NCBI RefSeq assembly: GCF_004681975.1
Contig: NZ_SMLK01000006.1
Location: forward strand, 207,063-271,062
Direction: 5' to 3'
Length of the DNA: 64,000 bases
Source of the DNA: Ramlibacter humi
Lineage (GTDB): Bacteria; Pseudomonadota; Gammaproteobacteria; Burkholderiales; Burkholderiaceae_C
This document shows positions 38,381 through 46,556 of the stretch, in pieces. The notes under the pieces are model-generated. The model ran no database searches and was not told the origin of the DNA. It saw only the letters and a program-made list of their open reading frames with translations. Both the position numbers and the translations under genes were made by a program. How positions within the stretch are numbered: the stretch's first letter is position 1; each line of letters opens with the position of its first letter.

Positions 38381-38911
38381 CTAAGCCGTCAGCGCGACTT
38401 TCATTTGCTCGAGGCGGGCCTTGACCGAGGTGTCCAGCACCTCGTCGCCGACCACCACGCGGATGCCGCCGATCAGGGACGGGTCTTCCTGCACGGTGAC
38501 GTTCAGCTTGCGGCCGAAGCGGCGCTCCAGCACCTGCGCCACATCGCCGAGCGAGGACGCGGGGATGGGGAACGCGCTGTACACCACCGCGTCGGAAGCG
38601 CCGCCCTGGGCGTTCTTCATCGCGCGGAACTGCGCGGCCGCTTCGGGCAGCGCGGCCAGGCGGCCGTTGTCGATCACCGTGCGCAGGAAGTTCTGGCCTG
38701 CCTGCGGCAGCGGCTCGCGCAGCACGCCGGAGACCAGGTCGTACACCTGCTGGTTGGAGACCTTCGGGTTCTCGGCGAACGACAGCAGCTGCGCGTTGCC
38801 GGCCACGGCGGCCAGCGCTTCCAGCCACTGCGACGCGCCGTTCAGGTCGGCTTGCGACGACTTGAACAGCGCCTCGGCGTACGGGCGGGCGATGGTGGCG
38901 AGTTCGGCCAT
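38381..38911 (-). CDS. atpH: ATP synthase subunit delta
   Basis: This 176-aa peripheral-stalk cap joins F1 to subunit b. It has an N-terminal helical bundle ([16 protein letters not shown]) and a C-terminal [36 protein letters not shown] motif, which is the OSCP/delta signature. It lies 12 bp after atpF. Confidence 0.98.
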   Translation of the reverse strand: MAELATIARPYAEALFKSSQADLNGASQWLEALAAVAGNAQLLSFAENPKVSNQQVYDLVSGVLREPLPQAGQNFLRTVIDNGRLAALPEAAAQFRAMKNAQGGASDAVVYSAFPIPASSLGDVAQVLERRFGRKLNVTVQEDPSLIGGIRVVVGDEVLDTSVKARLEQMKVALTA

Positions 38912-38923
38912 CTTCGTCGGTCC

Positions 38924-39394
38924 TTACAGCTCGGTCTTCAGGCGGTTGAGCAGGTCGGCGTGGACGCCGGCGTTCACTTCCTTGCGCAGGATCTGCTCGG
39001 CACCCTTGACCGCCAGCGCGGCGACCTGCTCGCGCAGGGCTTCGCGCGCCTGCACGGTCTGCTGGTCGGCTTCCGCCTTGGCCGCGGCGACGATCTTCGC
39101 GGCTTCCTCGTTGGCGCGGCCCTTGGCGTCTTCCACGATGCCCTGGGCGCGGCGCTCGGCGTCGGCCAGCAGCGAGGCGATCTGGTTGCGCGACTTGGCC
39201 AGCTCTTCGTCGACCTTGGCGTTGGCGGCGGCGAGCTCGCTCTTCGCGCGGTCGGCGGCGGCCAGGCCATCGGCGATCTTGGCGGCCCGCTCGTCCAGCG
39301 CGGCGGCGATCGGCGGCCACACGTACTTCATCGTGAACCCGACCAGGGCCAGGAACACGATCATCTGAATGATGAGGGTACCGGTGATGCTCAC
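38924..39394 (-). CDS. atpF: ATP synthase subunit b
   Basis: This 156-aa peripheral stalk starts [29 protein letters not shown]. One N-terminal membrane helix is followed by a long Ala/Glu/Lys-rich coiled coil. The GTG start at 39394 is chosen because it gives the canonical 156-aa length and aligns with the family N-terminus; AAGGA lies upstream. An ATG at 39412 adds six hydrophilic residues and fits less well. Confidence 0.95.
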   Translation of the reverse strand: MSITGTLIIQMIVFLALVGFTMKYVWPPIAAALDERAAKIADGLAAADRAKSELAAANAKVDEELAKSRNQIASLLADAERRAQGIVEDAKGRANEEAAKIVAAAKAEADQQTVQAREALREQVAALAVKGAEQILRKEVNAGVHADLLNRLKTEL

Positions 39395-39462
39395 TTGTTC
39401 ATCCTTCCCCACGGCCCTTCAAAGGCAGGCCACGGGAATCGGTTGGCGAAACGGCGGCGGCC

Positions 39463-39729
<267 letters not shown>

Positions 39730-39775
39730 CTAGGGGACTTTGGTTAAGGAAAGGGAAAGAGGAAAGGCTTGCGGA

Positions 39776-40648
39776 TCAGTGCGCGTCGTGCGCCTGGCCC
39801 AGGTACACCAGCGCCAGCATCATGAAGACGAAGGCCTGCAGGGTGATGATGATCAGGTGGAAGGCCGCCCAGGCGAACCCTGCGACGACGTGGCCGACGG
39901 CCAGCCCGATCGAACCGCCGATGCCCAGGGAACCCCAGGCGCCGCCCATCAGCGCGATCAGCAGGAAGATCAGCTCGCCTGCGTACATGTTGCCGAACAG
40001 CCGCATGCCGTGCGAGACCGTCTTGGCGACGAACTCGATCATCTGCATCGCGAAGTTCAGCACGCCCATGATGACGGCCAGGATCGGGTTCTTGCTGGTG
40101 CCGAAAGGCGCCGTGACCAGCTCGTGCGCCCAGCCGCCGATGCCCTTGATCTTCACGTTGTAGAACAGGCAGATCAGCAGCACCGAGACCGACAGGCCCA
40201 TGGTGATGGACAGGTCCGCCGTGGGCACGACGCGCATGTACGCGTGGTGCGGGTCATGGTGCGCGGCACCCCACAGCGCCGGAATCAGGTCGACCGGCAG
40301 CAGGTCCATCGCGTTCAGCAGCAGGATCCAGACGAACAGCACCAGCGCCAGCGGCGAGATGAACTTGCGGCTGTTGGCGTTGTGGACGATGCCCTTGGCC
40401 TGCGTGTCCACCATCTCCACCAGGATTTCCACCGCGGCCTGGAAGCGGCCAGGCTTGCCGGAAGTTGCCTTGCGGGCGGCGGCCCACATCAGCCAGCAGA
40501 CCAGCACGCCCAGCGCGATGGACCAGAACAGCGAGTCGAAGTTGAAGACGGAAAAATCGACGACGTTGCCGGGCTTCTTGTTCTGCCAGAAGGTCAGGTG
40601 GTGAAGGATGTACTCACCCGCGGTCTGTCCGGTTTGTTCTGCAGCCAT
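39776..40648 (-). CDS. atpB: ATP synthase subunit a
   Basis: This 290-aa polytopic Fo stator has about five or six membrane helices. It contains the essential Arg in SHGMRLFGNMYAGE and the conserved helix IVMAFAW-like region AVGHVVAGFAWAAFHLIIITLQAFVF. The ATG at 40648 is used; longer in-frame starts shadow atpI. It is 8 bp after atpI. Confidence 0.98.
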   Translation of the reverse strand: MAAEQTGQTAGEYILHHLTFWQNKKPGNVVDFSVFNFDSLFWSIALGVLVCWLMWAAARKATSGKPGRFQAAVEILVEMVDTQAKGIVHNANSRKFISPLALVLFVWILLLNAMDLLPVDLIPALWGAAHHDPHHAYMRVVPTADLSITMGLSVSVLLICLFYNVKIKGIGGWAHELVTAPFGTSKNPILAVIMGVLNFAMQMIEFVAKTVSHGMRLFGNMYAGELIFLLIALMGGAWGSLGIGGSIGLAVGHVVAGFAWAAFHLIIITLQAFVFMMLALVYLGQAHDAH

Positions 40649-40656
40649 GTCTGTCT

Positions 40657-41139
40657 TCAGTTTCCAGTTCGGCGGGCGCGCGGCTTGAACGCCAGCGCCA
40701 CCCAGTACACCTTCATCACGACCACCAGCCCCACCAGCAGCGCCGGCCAGCTGAGATCGCGGACCAGCCTTGGCGCGGCCACCAGCATGGCCACCGTCAA
40801 GGCGATCTTGACCATCTCCCACAGCAGGAAGCCAACGGCCGCCGTGCCCGCGTTGAGGGTGGAGAACCGGCCGGTCAAGCCCCGCGCGAACACCGCTGCG
40901 GGGATCACCACGGCCAGGGCGCCGTAACCGGCGGACCACCCGACGCTGGACTTGCCGGTGAAGGCCCACGCGGCGACTGCCACCGCCAGGCCCACCACCG
41001 CCTGTCCCCCGACCACCCGCCAGGGGGAAACCGGCGGGTGCTGTTCGCGCAGCTTTCGCGCCTCTTCGGCGCTCAGCGGCTTGATTGGGGGTTGCTCGTC
41101 CTCCGAGACTTCAGGAAGCGGGGGAATAGTTCTTGTCAT
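40657..41139 (-). CDS. atpI: ATP synthase accessory subunit I
   Basis: This 160-aa membrane protein is the first gene of the atp operon. A hydrophilic N-terminal tail of about 40 aa (rich in Glu, Pro, e.g. EVSEDEQPPIKPL) precedes four hydrophobic helices. AtpI is a chaperone-like factor assisting c-ring assembly or Mg uptake in related bacteria. The family is poorly conserved, so the call depends largely on operon position. Confidence 0.85.
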   Translation of the reverse strand: MTRTIPPLPEVSEDEQPPIKPLSAEEARKLREQHPPVSPWRVVGGQAVVGLAVAVAAWAFTGKSSVGWSAGYGALAVVIPAAVFARGLTGRFSTLNAGTAAVGFLLWEMVKIALTVAMLVAAPRLVRDLSWPALLVGLVVVMKVYWVALAFKPRARRTGN

Positions 41140-41183
41140 TCCGGATGGCCCCGCCTTGGCCCTGAAATTTCACAAAGCCCCTG

Positions 41184-41212
41184 ATTATAAGTAGAAACCC
41201 CGGCCCGAAAAC
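41184..41212 (-). promoter_or_regulatory. atp operon promoter candidate
   Basis: On the minus strand a perfect TATAAT (41184-41189) lies 45 bp upstream of the atpI ATG. With a 17-bp spacer the -35 reads GTTTTC (41207-41212), a weak match to TTGACA. The AT-rich -10 stands out in GC-rich surroundings and predicts a 5' UTR of about 38 nt. It is shared space with the divergent aminotransferase gene. Confidence 0.55.
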
Positions 41213-41344
41213 GAATACCTGACCCAAACCTGAGCCCTGCACGCCCGGCATGGGGCGCGGGTGCCTGGATGAGCCGGGCTTCTGCACCATGAAGATCGGC
41301 CAGGCCCGGCGGGCGGCCGCGAGACAGGCGCGAGAATCGGCGCC

Positions 41345-42235
41345 ATGACCGACGCCACCACGCTCCCCGACCTGCCCTGCTACCTCAACGGCGAATTCAC
41401 CACCTTGCGCGAAGCCAAGGTGAGCGTGATGGACCGCGGCTTCATCTTCGGCGACGGCATCTACGAAGTGGTGCCCATCTACGGCGGCAAGCCGTTCCGT
41501 TTCAACGAGCACATGGCGCGGCTGGAGCGCAGCCTGGCCGAACTGCGCATCCCGAACCCGAACACGCTGGCGCAGTGGCGTGAACTGGTGGTGAAGCTGG
41601 CCAGCAACTACGCGCAGTTCGCCAAGGTGCCGCTCGCGGAGTGCGACCAGATGGCGTACATCCAGATCACGCGCGGCGTGGCCATGCGCGACCACGCGAT
41701 GATCCCGGGCCTGACTCCCACCGTGTTCGCCATGGCCAACCGCATGTCGCAGCTGCCCGCGGCCGAACGGGCCAAGGGCGTGTCCTGCGTCACCGCCGAC
41801 GACTTCCGCTGGAAGAAGGCCCACATCAAGAGCACCAGCCTCGCGGGCGCCGTGATCTCGCGCCAGATCAGCGTGGATGCCGAGGCGGTGGAAACCATCA
41901 TGTTCCGCGACGGCATGCTGTCCGAGGCATCCTCGTCGAACGTGTGGGTGGTCAAGGACGGCAAGGTCAGCGGCGTGCCGCGCGACAACCTGGTGCTGGA
42001 AGGCATCCGCTTCGGGCTGATGGAGCAGCTGTGCCGCGAAGCGGGCATCTCCTGCGAGCTGCGCCGCATCCCGCGCGAGGAAGTCCTCGCCGCCGACGAG
42101 CTGCTGCTGTCGTCGGCCACCAAGGAGATCCTCCCGGTGACCACGCTGGACGGCAAGCCGGTTGCAAACGGCCGCCCGGGCCCCATCTACGAGAAGCTCT
42201 ACGCCGGCTACCAGCAGGCGAAACAGGCTTCCTGA
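41345..42235 (+). CDS. D-amino acid aminotransferase-like PLP enzyme (fold type IV)
   Basis: This 296-aa cytosolic enzyme has [20 protein letters not shown], the PLP lysine K162 in [12 protein letters not shown], and E194 in [12 protein letters not shown], all diagnostic of the BCAT/D-AAT/ADCL group. The overall length and RIxIxD-free N-terminus favour D-alanine transaminase over branched-chain transaminase, but specificity cannot be fixed by eye. It heads an operon with DUF493, lipB and lipA (3-bp gap to DUF493). Confidence 0.9.
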   Translation: MTDATTLPDLPCYLNGEFTTLREAKVSVMDRGFIFGDGIYEVVPIYGGKPFRFNEHMARLERSLAELRIPNPNTLAQWRELVVKLASNYAQFAKVPLAECDQMAYIQITRGVAMRDHAMIPGLTPTVFAMANRMSQLPAAERAKGVSCVTADDFRWKKAHIKSTSLAGAVISRQISVDAEAVETIMFRDGMLSEASSSNVWVVKDGKVSGVPRDNLVLEGIRFGLMEQLCREAGISCELRRIPREEVLAADELLLSSATKEILPVTTLDGKPVANGRPGPIYEKLYAGYQQAKQAS

Positions 42236-42238
42236 ACC

Positions 42239-42544
42239 ATGACTTCCTCCAGCCCCGCTTCCGACACCACCCCCACCGATCCGCGCAAGGAGTCGCTGAT
42301 CGAGTACCCGTCGCGCTTCCCGATCAAGGTGATGGGCGCGAAGGCCGAGGGCTTCGTGCACGCCGTCACGGCCATCGCGAAGCAGTTCGACCCGGACTTC
42401 GACGCTTCGACCATCGAGCTGCGCGACAGCAAGGCCGGCAACTACCTGGGCATCACGATCACCATCACCGCCACCAGCCGCGAGCAGCTCGACGAGCTGT
42501 ACCGTACGCTGTCGACGCACCCGATGGTCAAGGTCGTCCTCTAA
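42239..42544 (+). CDS. DUF493 family protein (YbeD-like)
   Basis: This 101-aa ACT-like fold protein (YbeD) contains [31 protein letters not shown] and [13 protein letters not shown]. It is commonly encoded just before lipB in proteobacteria, as here (5-bp gap). Its proposed role is a regulatory or lipoylation-linked one; none is established. Confidence 0.93.
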   Translation: MTSSSPASDTTPTDPRKESLIEYPSRFPIKVMGAKAEGFVHAVTAIAKQFDPDFDASTIELRDSKAGNYLGITITITATSREQLDELYRTLSTHPMVKVVL

Positions 42545-42549
42545 TCCCC

Positions 42550-43215
42550 ATGCTCACGCGCGTGCCGGGCCGGGTGGACTACGAGCCCACCTACCGCGCG
42601 ATGCAGGACTTCACCGCCGCGCGCGGCAAGGACACGCCCGACGAGCTGTGGCTGTGCGAACACCCGCCGGTCTTCACGCAAGGATTGGCCGGCAAGGCCG
42701 AACACGTTCTGGCCGCGCGCGACATCCCGGTGGTGCAGACCAATCGCGGCGGACAGGTGACGTACCACGGACCCGGCCAGGTCGTCGCGTACCCGCTGGT
42801 GGACCTGCGCCGGCGCGGCTATTTCGTCAAGGAATACGTCTACCGGCTGGAAGAAGCCGTGCTGCGCACGCTGTCGCACTACGGCGTCACCGGCCACCGC
42901 GTCGCCGGCGCCCCGGGCATCTACGTGCGGCTGGCCGATCCCTTCTCGCATGAAGCCTTGCGCGGCCCCGCGGTTCCCGGCCACGAGTTCGACGGGCTGG
43001 GCAAGATCGCGGCGCTGGGCGTGAAGGTGAGCCGCCACTGCACCTACCACGGCGTGGCGCTGAACGTGGGCATGGACCTGGAACCCTTCTCGCGCATCCA
43101 CCCTTGCGGCTACGCCGGGCTGGCGACGGTGGACCTTTCTACAATCGGCGTCTCCACCCCCTGGAACGAAGCCGCGCAGGTCCTGGGCCAGAAGCTCGCC
43201 GCCCTGCTCGCCTGA
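42550..43215 (+). CDS. lipB: Octanoyltransferase LipB
   Basis: This 221-aa enzyme transfers octanoate from octanoyl-ACP to lipoyl domains. K152 in LGKIAALG and C186 in HPCGYAG are the catalytic pair, and [21 protein letters not shown] is the substrate signature. It is preceded by DUF493 and followed by lipA after 8 bp. The ATG at 42550 is used; longer in-frame starts shadow the aminotransferase. Confidence 0.97.
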   Translation: MLTRVPGRVDYEPTYRAMQDFTAARGKDTPDELWLCEHPPVFTQGLAGKAEHVLAARDIPVVQTNRGGQVTYHGPGQVVAYPLVDLRRRGYFVKEYVYRLEEAVLRTLSHYGVTGHRVAGAPGIYVRLADPFSHEALRGPAVPGHEFDGLGKIAALGVKVSRHCTYHGVALNVGMDLEPFSRIHPCGYAGLATVDLSTIGVSTPWNEAAQVLGQKLAALLA

Positions 43216-43223
43216 AAGGCCCC

Positions 43224-44213
43224 ATGAGCTCCACCGAAGTCGTGCGCGAGGCGCAGTCGCCCGAGACCTACAACGCGTCGGCCAAGCAGAAGGCCGCCGC
43301 GAAGCTGTCGCGCATCCCGGTCAAGGTGGAGCAGGGCGAGATCCTGAGGAAGCCCGAGTGGATCCGCGTTCGCGCGGGCTCGCCCACCACGCGCTTCTAC
43401 GAGATCAAGCAGATCCTGCGCGAGAGCAACCTGCACACCGTGTGCGAGGAAGCTTCCTGTCCCAACATCGGCGAATGCTTCGGCAAGGGCACGGCCACGT
43501 TCATGATCATGGGCGACAAGTGCACGCGCCGCTGCCCGTTCTGCGACGTGGGCCACGGCCGTCCCGACCCGCTGGACGTGAACGAGCCGGAGAACCTGGC
43601 CAGGACCATCGCGCGGCTGAAGCTGAAATACGTGGTCATCACCAGCGTCGACCGCGACGACCTGCGCGACGGCGGTGCGGGCCACTTCGTCGAATGCATC
43701 CGCAAGACGCGCGAGCTGTCGCCGCAGACCACCATCGAGGTGCTGGTGCCCGACTTCCGCGGCCGCGACGACCGCGCGCTGGACATCCTGAAGGCCGCGC
43801 CGCCCGACGTGATGAACCACAACCTGGAGACCATCCCACGCCTGTACAAGGAAGCGCGGCCCGGCTCCGACTACCGGTTCAGCCTCAACCTGCTGAAGAA
43901 GTTCAAGGCGCTGCATCCCGGCGTGCCGACCAAGAGCGGCCTCATGGTGGGCCTGGGCGAAACCGACGAGGAAATCCTCGAGGTCATGCGCGACATGCGC
44001 GAGCACGGCATCGACATGCTGACCATCGGCCAGTACCTCGCGCCGTCCAACTCGCACCTGCCCGTGCGTCGCTACGTGCACCCGGACACCTTCAGGATGT
44101 TCGAGGCGAAAGCGTACGAGATGGGCTTCACGCACGCCGCCGTCGGCGCGATGGTGCGTTCCAGCTACCACGCTGACCAGCAGGCGCACGCGGCCGGCGT
44201 CGCCGGCGCCTGA
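43224..44213 (+). CDS. lipA: Lipoyl synthase
   Basis: This 329-aa radical SAM enzyme inserts sulfur at C6 and C8 of octanoyl groups. The auxiliary cluster motif C74/C79/C85 ([12 protein letters not shown]) and the radical SAM cluster C100/C104/C107 (CTRRCPFC) are intact, as is the C-terminal RSSY serine that ligates the auxiliary cluster. It completes the lipB-lipA pathway of protein lipoylation. Confidence 0.98.
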   Translation: MSSTEVVREAQSPETYNASAKQKAAAKLSRIPVKVEQGEILRKPEWIRVRAGSPTTRFYEIKQILRESNLHTVCEEASCPNIGECFGKGTATFMIMGDKCTRRCPFCDVGHGRPDPLDVNEPENLARTIARLKLKYVVITSVDRDDLRDGGAGHFVECIRKTRELSPQTTIEVLVPDFRGRDDRALDILKAAPPDVMNHNLETIPRLYKEARPGSDYRFSLNLLKKFKALHPGVPTKSGLMVGLGETDEEILEVMRDMREHGIDMLTIGQYLAPSNSHLPVRRYVHPDTFRMFEAKAYEMGFTHAAVGAMVRSSYHADQQAHAAGVAGA

Positions 44214-44219
44214 TCGCCT

Positions 44220-44244
44220 CCCTTCGACAGGCTCAGGACAGGCC
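44220..44244. repeat. Dispersed TTCGACAGGCTCAGGACA element
   Basis: CCCTTCGACAGGCTCAGGAC followed by AGGCC directly abuts the AraC start codon. This is one arm of a palindromic sequence scattered widely through Burkholderiales and related genomes, as I recall it. Here it supplies AGGACAGG, which may serve as the ribosome-binding site of the regulator. The opposite arm is not present nearby. Confidence 0.6.
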
Positions 44245-44922
44245 ATGGCCGCAGCGGAATCCCTCTCGCTGCGAGACTACGGGCCTTCACCCGGCAGCCA
44301 TTCGCACGACCACTTCCAGGTGCTCGTCGGCCTGGATGGCGTGCTCGAACTGGAAGTGGAAGGCCGCGGCCAGCGCGTCGGGCGCGGCGACGGCTTCCTG
44401 GTCGTCCCCGGTGACCGGCACGACTTCGAAAGCACCGGCGGCAGCCGCTGCCTGGTGCTGGACACGCGCGTGGGCCTTTGGTCGCTGTGCGCACCCTCGC
44501 CACGCGATGCGCGGCAAGTGGGCTCGCTCGCGCAATACCTCGCGCAGGCGGTGCTGAAACGGCAACCGCTTGCCACGCTGCACGGCCCCGGCCTGTTGCT
44601 GGAAGCCTGGGCGCCGCAAGCCTCGGCCGCTTCGCGCCGCCGCATCGACTGGGCCTCGCTGCAAACCTGGGCCCAGGCCCGGCTCGACCAGCCGCTGACC
44701 GTCGCGCAACTCGCCGAACGCGCGCACCTCAGCCCCAGCCAGTTCGCGCTGCGCTGCCATGAGGCCCACGGCCTCTCGGTCATGCAGTGGCTGCGGTCTC
44801 AGCGGCTGGCCCGCGCGCGGCAACTGCGCGCGCTGGGCGTGCCGGTGGCGGAAGCCGCGCGCCGCACCGGCTACCGCTCGCCTTCCGCGCTGACCGCCGC
44901 GCTGCGCCGGGAAGCGCACTGA
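44245..44922 (+). CDS. AraC-family transcriptional regulator
   Basis: This 225-aa protein has an N-terminal cupin-like sensor (SHDHFQVLVGLDGVLELEVEGRG...GDGFLVVPGDRHDFES) with His/Asp residues that may bind a small ligand or metal. The C-terminal double helix-turn-helix (about 140-225) shows LTVAQLAERAHLSPSQFALRC and SVMQWLRSQRLARARQLR. A DMT exporter follows 61 bp downstream, its likely target. It is about 40-60 aa shorter than most AraC regulators at the N-terminal side. Confidence 0.9.
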   Translation: MAAAESLSLRDYGPSPGSHSHDHFQVLVGLDGVLELEVEGRGQRVGRGDGFLVVPGDRHDFESTGGSRCLVLDTRVGLWSLCAPSPRDARQVGSLAQYLAQAVLKRQPLATLHGPGLLLEAWAPQASAASRRRIDWASLQTWAQARLDQPLTVAQLAERAHLSPSQFALRCHEAHGLSVMQWLRSQRLARARQLRALGVPVAEAARRTGYRSPSALTAALRREAH

Positions 44923-44983
44923 GCGGCGTCGCTCAACGAAGCGCCGGCGTTGCGCGACGACCGCATCGCCTAAGCTCGCCGCC

Positions 44984-45832
44984 ATGCATGCCAACCTGTA
45001 CGCGCTGGGCGCGATCGCGCTGTGGGCCGGCCTGGCTTCGCTGGGCCTGTCGCTCAAGCACCTGCCGCCGTTCCTGCTGACCGGCATCGCGCTGGTGATC
45101 GGCAGCGTGCCGTCGTGGCCGCTGGTGCGCCAATGGAAGGTGCCGGCTTCGACGCTGGCCGTGGGCATCTACGGCCTGTTCGCGTACCACTTCCTGCTGT
45201 TCATCGCCTTGCGCGTGGCGCCGCCGGTGGAGGCCAACCTCGTCAACTACCTGTGGCCGCTGTTCATCGTGGTGCTGGCGCCGCTGTTCCTGCCGGGCCT
45301 TTCGCTGCGGCCGGGCCACGTGCTGGGCGCGCTATTGGGATTCGCCGGCGCGGCGGTCGCCATCCTTGGCGCGGGCGGTACCACCGGGGCGTGGTCGTGG
45401 GGCTACCTGCCGGCGCTGGGTGCGGCCTTCATCTGGGCCAGCTATTCGCTGCTGACCCGCCGCGTGCCGGCCTTCCCGACGGCGGCCATCGGCCTGTTCG
45501 GGCTGGTGTCCGGCGCGCTGTCGCTGGCGTGCCACGTTGCGCTGGAGCCGCGCGTGGCCGTCGCGCCCGCCGACTGGGTGCTGCTGACGCTGATGGGCCT
45601 GGGCCCGCTGGGCGCCGCCTTCTTCCTGTGGGACAAGGCGCTGAAGCTGGGCGATGCGCGCCACATCGGCGTGCTGAGCTACATCACGCCGCTGGCGTCC
45701 ACCGCCCTGCTGTTGCTGGTGACCGGCCGCGGCTTGAGCTGGAGCATCGCGCTGGCCGCTGCGCTGATCGTCGGCGGGGCGGTGCTCGGCACGCGCACAC
45801 GCGAACCCCGGAGCGAAACGCAGGCGGCGTGA
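44984..45832 (+). CDS. DMT/EamA family exporter (YddG-like)
   Basis: This 282-aa protein has ten hydrophobic helices in two EamA repeats. NLVNYLWPLFIVVLAPLFLPG and GAAFFLWDKALKLGDARHIGVLSYITPL are typical of aromatic-amino-acid exporters of the YddG subgroup. The substrate is not proven. It lies 61 bp after the AraC regulator on the same strand. Confidence 0.9.
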   Translation: MHANLYALGAIALWAGLASLGLSLKHLPPFLLTGIALVIGSVPSWPLVRQWKVPASTLAVGIYGLFAYHFLLFIALRVAPPVEANLVNYLWPLFIVVLAPLFLPGLSLRPGHVLGALLGFAGAAVAILGAGGTTGAWSWGYLPALGAAFIWASYSLLTRRVPAFPTAAIGLFGLVSGALSLACHVALEPRVAVAPADWVLLTLMGLGPLGAAFFLWDKALKLGDARHIGVLSYITPLASTALLLLVTGRGLSWSIALAAALIVGGAVLGTRTREPRSETQAA

Positions 45833-45904
45833 GCCACCGCGCCCGGCGGCCGTACATCCTTCGGGCCGGTCGCGAAGACGGCCCGAACCCTATCCTTGGC
45901 GCGG

Positions 45905-46279
45905 ATGAGCAGTCACCTCGCGCCCACCGTCAACCCGCGCAGCGCCGCGGCGGGCGCGCTGGCACGACTTGTGACGCTGGCGTTGGCGGGTGCCGCGCCG
46001 CTGGCCACCGCAGCCGACGACGCGGCCATCCAGCGCGGGCAGGCCGTGGCCGCGCGCTCGCATTGCGCCACCTGCCATGGCCCGGACTTCGCCGGGCGCG
46101 GCGACGCCCCGCGCCTGGCCGGCCGCCCGGAGAACTGGCTGCGTGAATCGATGGAGCAGCTGCGTGTGCGCGCCGGCCCCCGCGGCGACAGCATCATGAC
46201 GGCCGCGCTGTACGGCCTGAAAGACAGCGACATCGCCGACCTGGCGCACTACCTCGCCAACTTGCCGCCGGCGCCTTGA
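45905..46279 (+). CDS. Cytochrome c, class I, small
   Basis: This 124-aa protein has a Sec signal (about 20-38, LARLVTLALAGAAPLATA) followed by a monoheme cytochrome c fold with C-A-T-C-H in SHCATCHGPDF, and a candidate axial Met in SIMTAALYGLKD. Small cytochromes of this type serve as electron shuttles in c-type oxidase chains or thiosulfate oxidation; no partner is adjacent. The ATG at 45905 is chosen over TTG 45896. Confidence 0.88.
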   Translation: MSSHLAPTVNPRSAAAGALARLVTLALAGAAPLATAADDAAIQRGQAVAARSHCATCHGPDFAGRGDAPRLAGRPENWLRESMEQLRVRAGPRGDSIMTAALYGLKDSDIADLAHYLANLPPAP

Positions 46280-46556
46280 GTGGCGTCAGTGCCATCGCGG
46301 CGTCAGCGTGAGGCGCGCCGAGCGTCTCACCCGGCGACAAGCGGGCGCCTCCCAGCAACGATGGTTCGCACTGCCTCAGCAGGTTGAGCCGGCCCTCCGC
46401 GCGGCAAGCTGAGCGGGTCACCCGCGCATCCTGGAAACCGGCACGCGTGACGGAATCCCGCCCGCGCAGATCGGGGCCTGCGGGCGGCGGCCGCAACGCC
46501 CGCGTCCTACACCGCGGGGATGGCGGCAAGGCCAGAGTGAAGCCACCCGCCACGCC

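Noticed and set aside
46280-46556. Possible gene or RNA in the longest gap
   Set aside because: No start with ribosome-binding site, no clear hairpin, no tRNA-like fold seen. Probably promoter DNA for the class A PBP.
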